Shown here piece after piece: positions 62,760 through 64,000 of a stretch of DNA of 64,000 nucleotides. The stretch comes from Sediminibacterium sp. Lineage in GTDB: Bacteria; Bacteroidota; Bacteroidia; Chitinophagales; Chitinophagaceae. The notes under the pieces are model-generated. The model saw only the letters and a list, made by a program, of their open reading frames with translations, did not search any database and was not told where the DNA came from. Where the stretch lies: positions 1 to 64,000 of the forward strand of contig JANREK010000032.1 of NCBI GenBank assembly GCA_030726065.1, read 5' to 3'. The position numbers and the translations under genes were made by a program. Each line of letters begins with the position of its first letter. Position 1 is the first letter of the stretch.

Positions 62760-63951
62760 TACAATTGAAGAAGCATTATTGGCATTTAAAAATGGCAACC
62801 CCATTTTAGTTTTTGATGATGAGTCAAGAGAAAATGAAGGGGACATTATTTTTCCTGCAGATACAGCTACTCAAGAAAAATTAAATCTATGCGCAAGTCA
62901 AGCAAAAGGGTTGGTTTGTATTGCTATAGATACCAAAATAGCGAAAAGACTTAATCTATCACCCGTCGCTTCTAATCATTTAGATCCTTATCACACCGCA
63001 TTTTATGATTCAATTGATGCAATACCTCATTTGGGTATTACTACGGGGATTTCAGCGAAAGAAAGGGCCATTACAGCGAAACATATTGCCAATCCCAACA
63101 GTCAACCAACTGATTTTATAAAACCTGGTCATTTATTTCCAGTGGTTGCTAAAATTAATGGTGTTTTAGTGAGGCAGGGGCATACAGAAGCGGCTGTTGA
63201 TTTGTGTAAATTAACGGGGCATGAACCTGCTGCTATTATTTGTGAGGTTATGGATGATGATGGCAATATGATGCGTCGCAATGAACTTTTTGAATTTGCG
63301 AAAAGGTTAGACCTTAAGGCAATCTCAATTCAACAGCTAGTTGATTATCGTAATCAATCTGAAAATCATATACTTTTTGTTTCTGAGTCTTTATTGCCAA
63401 CTTCGTTTGGAAATTTTGACATTGAAGTTTATGAGAACATATTGTCTGGCGATGAGCATGTATTAATTTCAATGAAAAATAACAGCAAGAAACCTATTGT
63501 TAGAATTCATAGTGAATGTTTGACAGGTGACATTTTTGGTAGTTTAAAATGTGATTGTCAACAACAATTACATAGCGCTTTGTCCTTGATTGCAGAAAAT
63601 GGTCATGGGTATATAGTGTATTTAAAAGGACAGGAAGGAAGAGGTATTGGTATTGGAAATAAGATTGCAGCCTATGCTTTGCAGGAAAAGGGGCTAAATA
63701 CCTACGAAGCCAATGAAAAATTAGGGCTTCCAAAAGACAATAGAAATTATATAGAAGCTATTTGGATGCTTAAGGCATTATCAATCAATGATTTCTATTT
63801 ATTGAGTAATAATCCAGATAAAATTAATGCTATAACAAAAGCTGGATTTTTATTTAATATTTTACAAGTGGGCGTAACTCAAACTACTCATAATCAACAA
63901 TATCTATCTGATAAAATTGAAATAGGCAAACACACTATAAAATTTAATTAA
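62752..63951 (+). CDS. ribBA: Fused DHBP synthase / GTP cyclohydrolase II
   Basis: 399-residue bifunctional enzyme supplying both precursors of riboflavin. The RibB domain (about 1-200) has 'DDESRENEGDIIFPA' and 'RQGHTEAAVDLCKLTG'. The RibA domain (about 210-399) has the zinc cysteines in 'HSECLTGDIFGSLKCDCQQQ' and 'YLKGQEGRGIGIGNKI'. It is the second gene of the rib operon. Confidence 0.96.
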   Translation: MFNTIEEALLAFKNGNPILVFDDESRENEGDIIFPADTATQEKLNLCASQAKGLVCIAIDTKIAKRLNLSPVASNHLDPYHTAFYDSIDAIPHLGITTGISAKERAITAKHIANPNSQPTDFIKPGHLFPVVAKINGVLVRQGHTEAAVDLCKLTGHEPAAIICEVMDDDGNMMRRNELFEFAKRLDLKAISIQQLVDYRNQSENHILFVSESLLPTSFGNFDIEVYENILSGDEHVLISMKNNSKKPIVRIHSECLTGDIFGSLKCDCQQQLHSALSLIAENGHGYIVYLKGQEGRGIGIGNKIAAYALQEKGLNTYEANEKLGLPKDNRNYIEAIWMLKALSINDFYLLSNNPDKINAITKAGFLFNILQVGVTQTTHNQQYLSDKIEIGKHTIKFN

Positions 63952-63952
63952 A

Positions 63953-64000
63953 ATGATTGCTATTATAAAAGCGAAATTCAATAGTCATATTACCGATTTA
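63953..64000 (+). CDS. ribH: Start of lumazine synthase gene, cut by window edge
   Basis: The first 16 codons read MIAIIKAKFNSHITDL, which matches the opening beta strand of lumazine synthase (usual pattern IxIVxxxFNxxITxxL). It starts 1 base after the ribBA stop, as expected for the pathway's next enzyme. Only the N-terminus is visible. If ATG 63953 is the start, the usual 8-12-residue N-terminal arm is missing. Confidence 0.7.
   Translation, partial: MIAIIKAKFNSHITDL

Noticed and set aside
1-64000. tRNA, rRNA, prophage or integrative element
   Set aside because: I saw no cloverleaf, rRNA core sequence, integrase, phage structural gene or attachment duplication.

Overview
The window is a low-GC, densely packed bacterial chromosome segment that I assign to Bacteroidota, most likely Chitinophagaceae or a close relative (the genus is not resolved from sequence alone). 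Reasons: SusC/SusD pairs, DUF1735-, DUF4249-, DUF1573- and DUF2490-type proteins, a fused alpha-beta 2-oxoacid dehydrogenase E1, no Shine-Dalgarno signals, and repeated exact matches to the Bacteroidota -7 promoter box TAnnTTTG just upstream of genes. I see no rRNA, tRNA, CRISPR array, phage or intact transposon; it looks like a core-genome region.

Layout. 1-1.5 kb: 3' part of a SusD-like gene. 1.7-3 kb: NhaD-type antiporter. 3-4.6 kb: pabB-pabC (minus). 4.7-7.5 kb: a 53-residue basic protein and a secreted BNR/VPS10-type beta-propeller. 7.7-18.1 kb: a minus-strand complex I operon in the order nuoA-B-C-D-H-I-J-K-L-M-N, with no nuoE, nuoF or nuoG, ending in a Pro/Ala-rich gene of unknown function. 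18.1-18.6 kb: the only long gene-free stretch, with a triple 17-bp direct repeat. 18.6-24.3 kb: a SusC-SusD-DUF1735-like outer-membrane uptake operon. 24.4-32.6 kb: MORN/TonB-C-like protein, aminotransferase, two DUF1573 paralogues, fused E1, a small unknown protein, YebC and an APC permease. 32.8-37 kb: a plus-strand run of a DAACS symporter, DedA, MFS and glycosyltransferase 9. 37.2-42.4 kb: minus-strand mdh, redoxin, MlaF-like ATPase, lysA, scpB and atpG. 42.7-52.5 kb: plus-strand secA, deoC, M20 amidohydrolase, maeB, MlaE-like permease and a beta-CASP nuclease. 52.5-54 kb: SOUL heme-binding protein and DUF3050. 54-57.7 kb: a TetR regulator divergent from SulP-DUF2490-beta-carbonic anhydrase. 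57.9-61 kb: TonB receptor plus DUF4249 lipoprotein. 61-64 kb: riboflavin genes ribD (minus) and ribE-ribBA-ribH (plus, ribH cut by the window edge).

How the genes work together. The complex I operon should couple quinone reduction to ion pumping but lacks the NADH-oxidising module, and its NuoM lacks the usual TM7 lysine. The SulP-DUF2490-carbonic anhydrase set looks like an inorganic-carbon uptake module under local TetR control, with a palindrome next to an exact TAnnTTTG box. The MlaE-like permease and MlaF-like ATPase probably form one lipid transporter although their genes lie 11 kb apart. Sus-like and TonB/DUF4249 pairs import unidentified substrates. The rib genes cover nearly all of riboflavin synthesis from one divergent promoter region.

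The observations most worth following are the NuoM lysine loss in an 11-subunit complex I, the attached unknown gene, the TetR/SulP/DUF2490/CA module, the triple repeat at 18.25 kb, and the many -7 boxes lying only a few bases from start codons.
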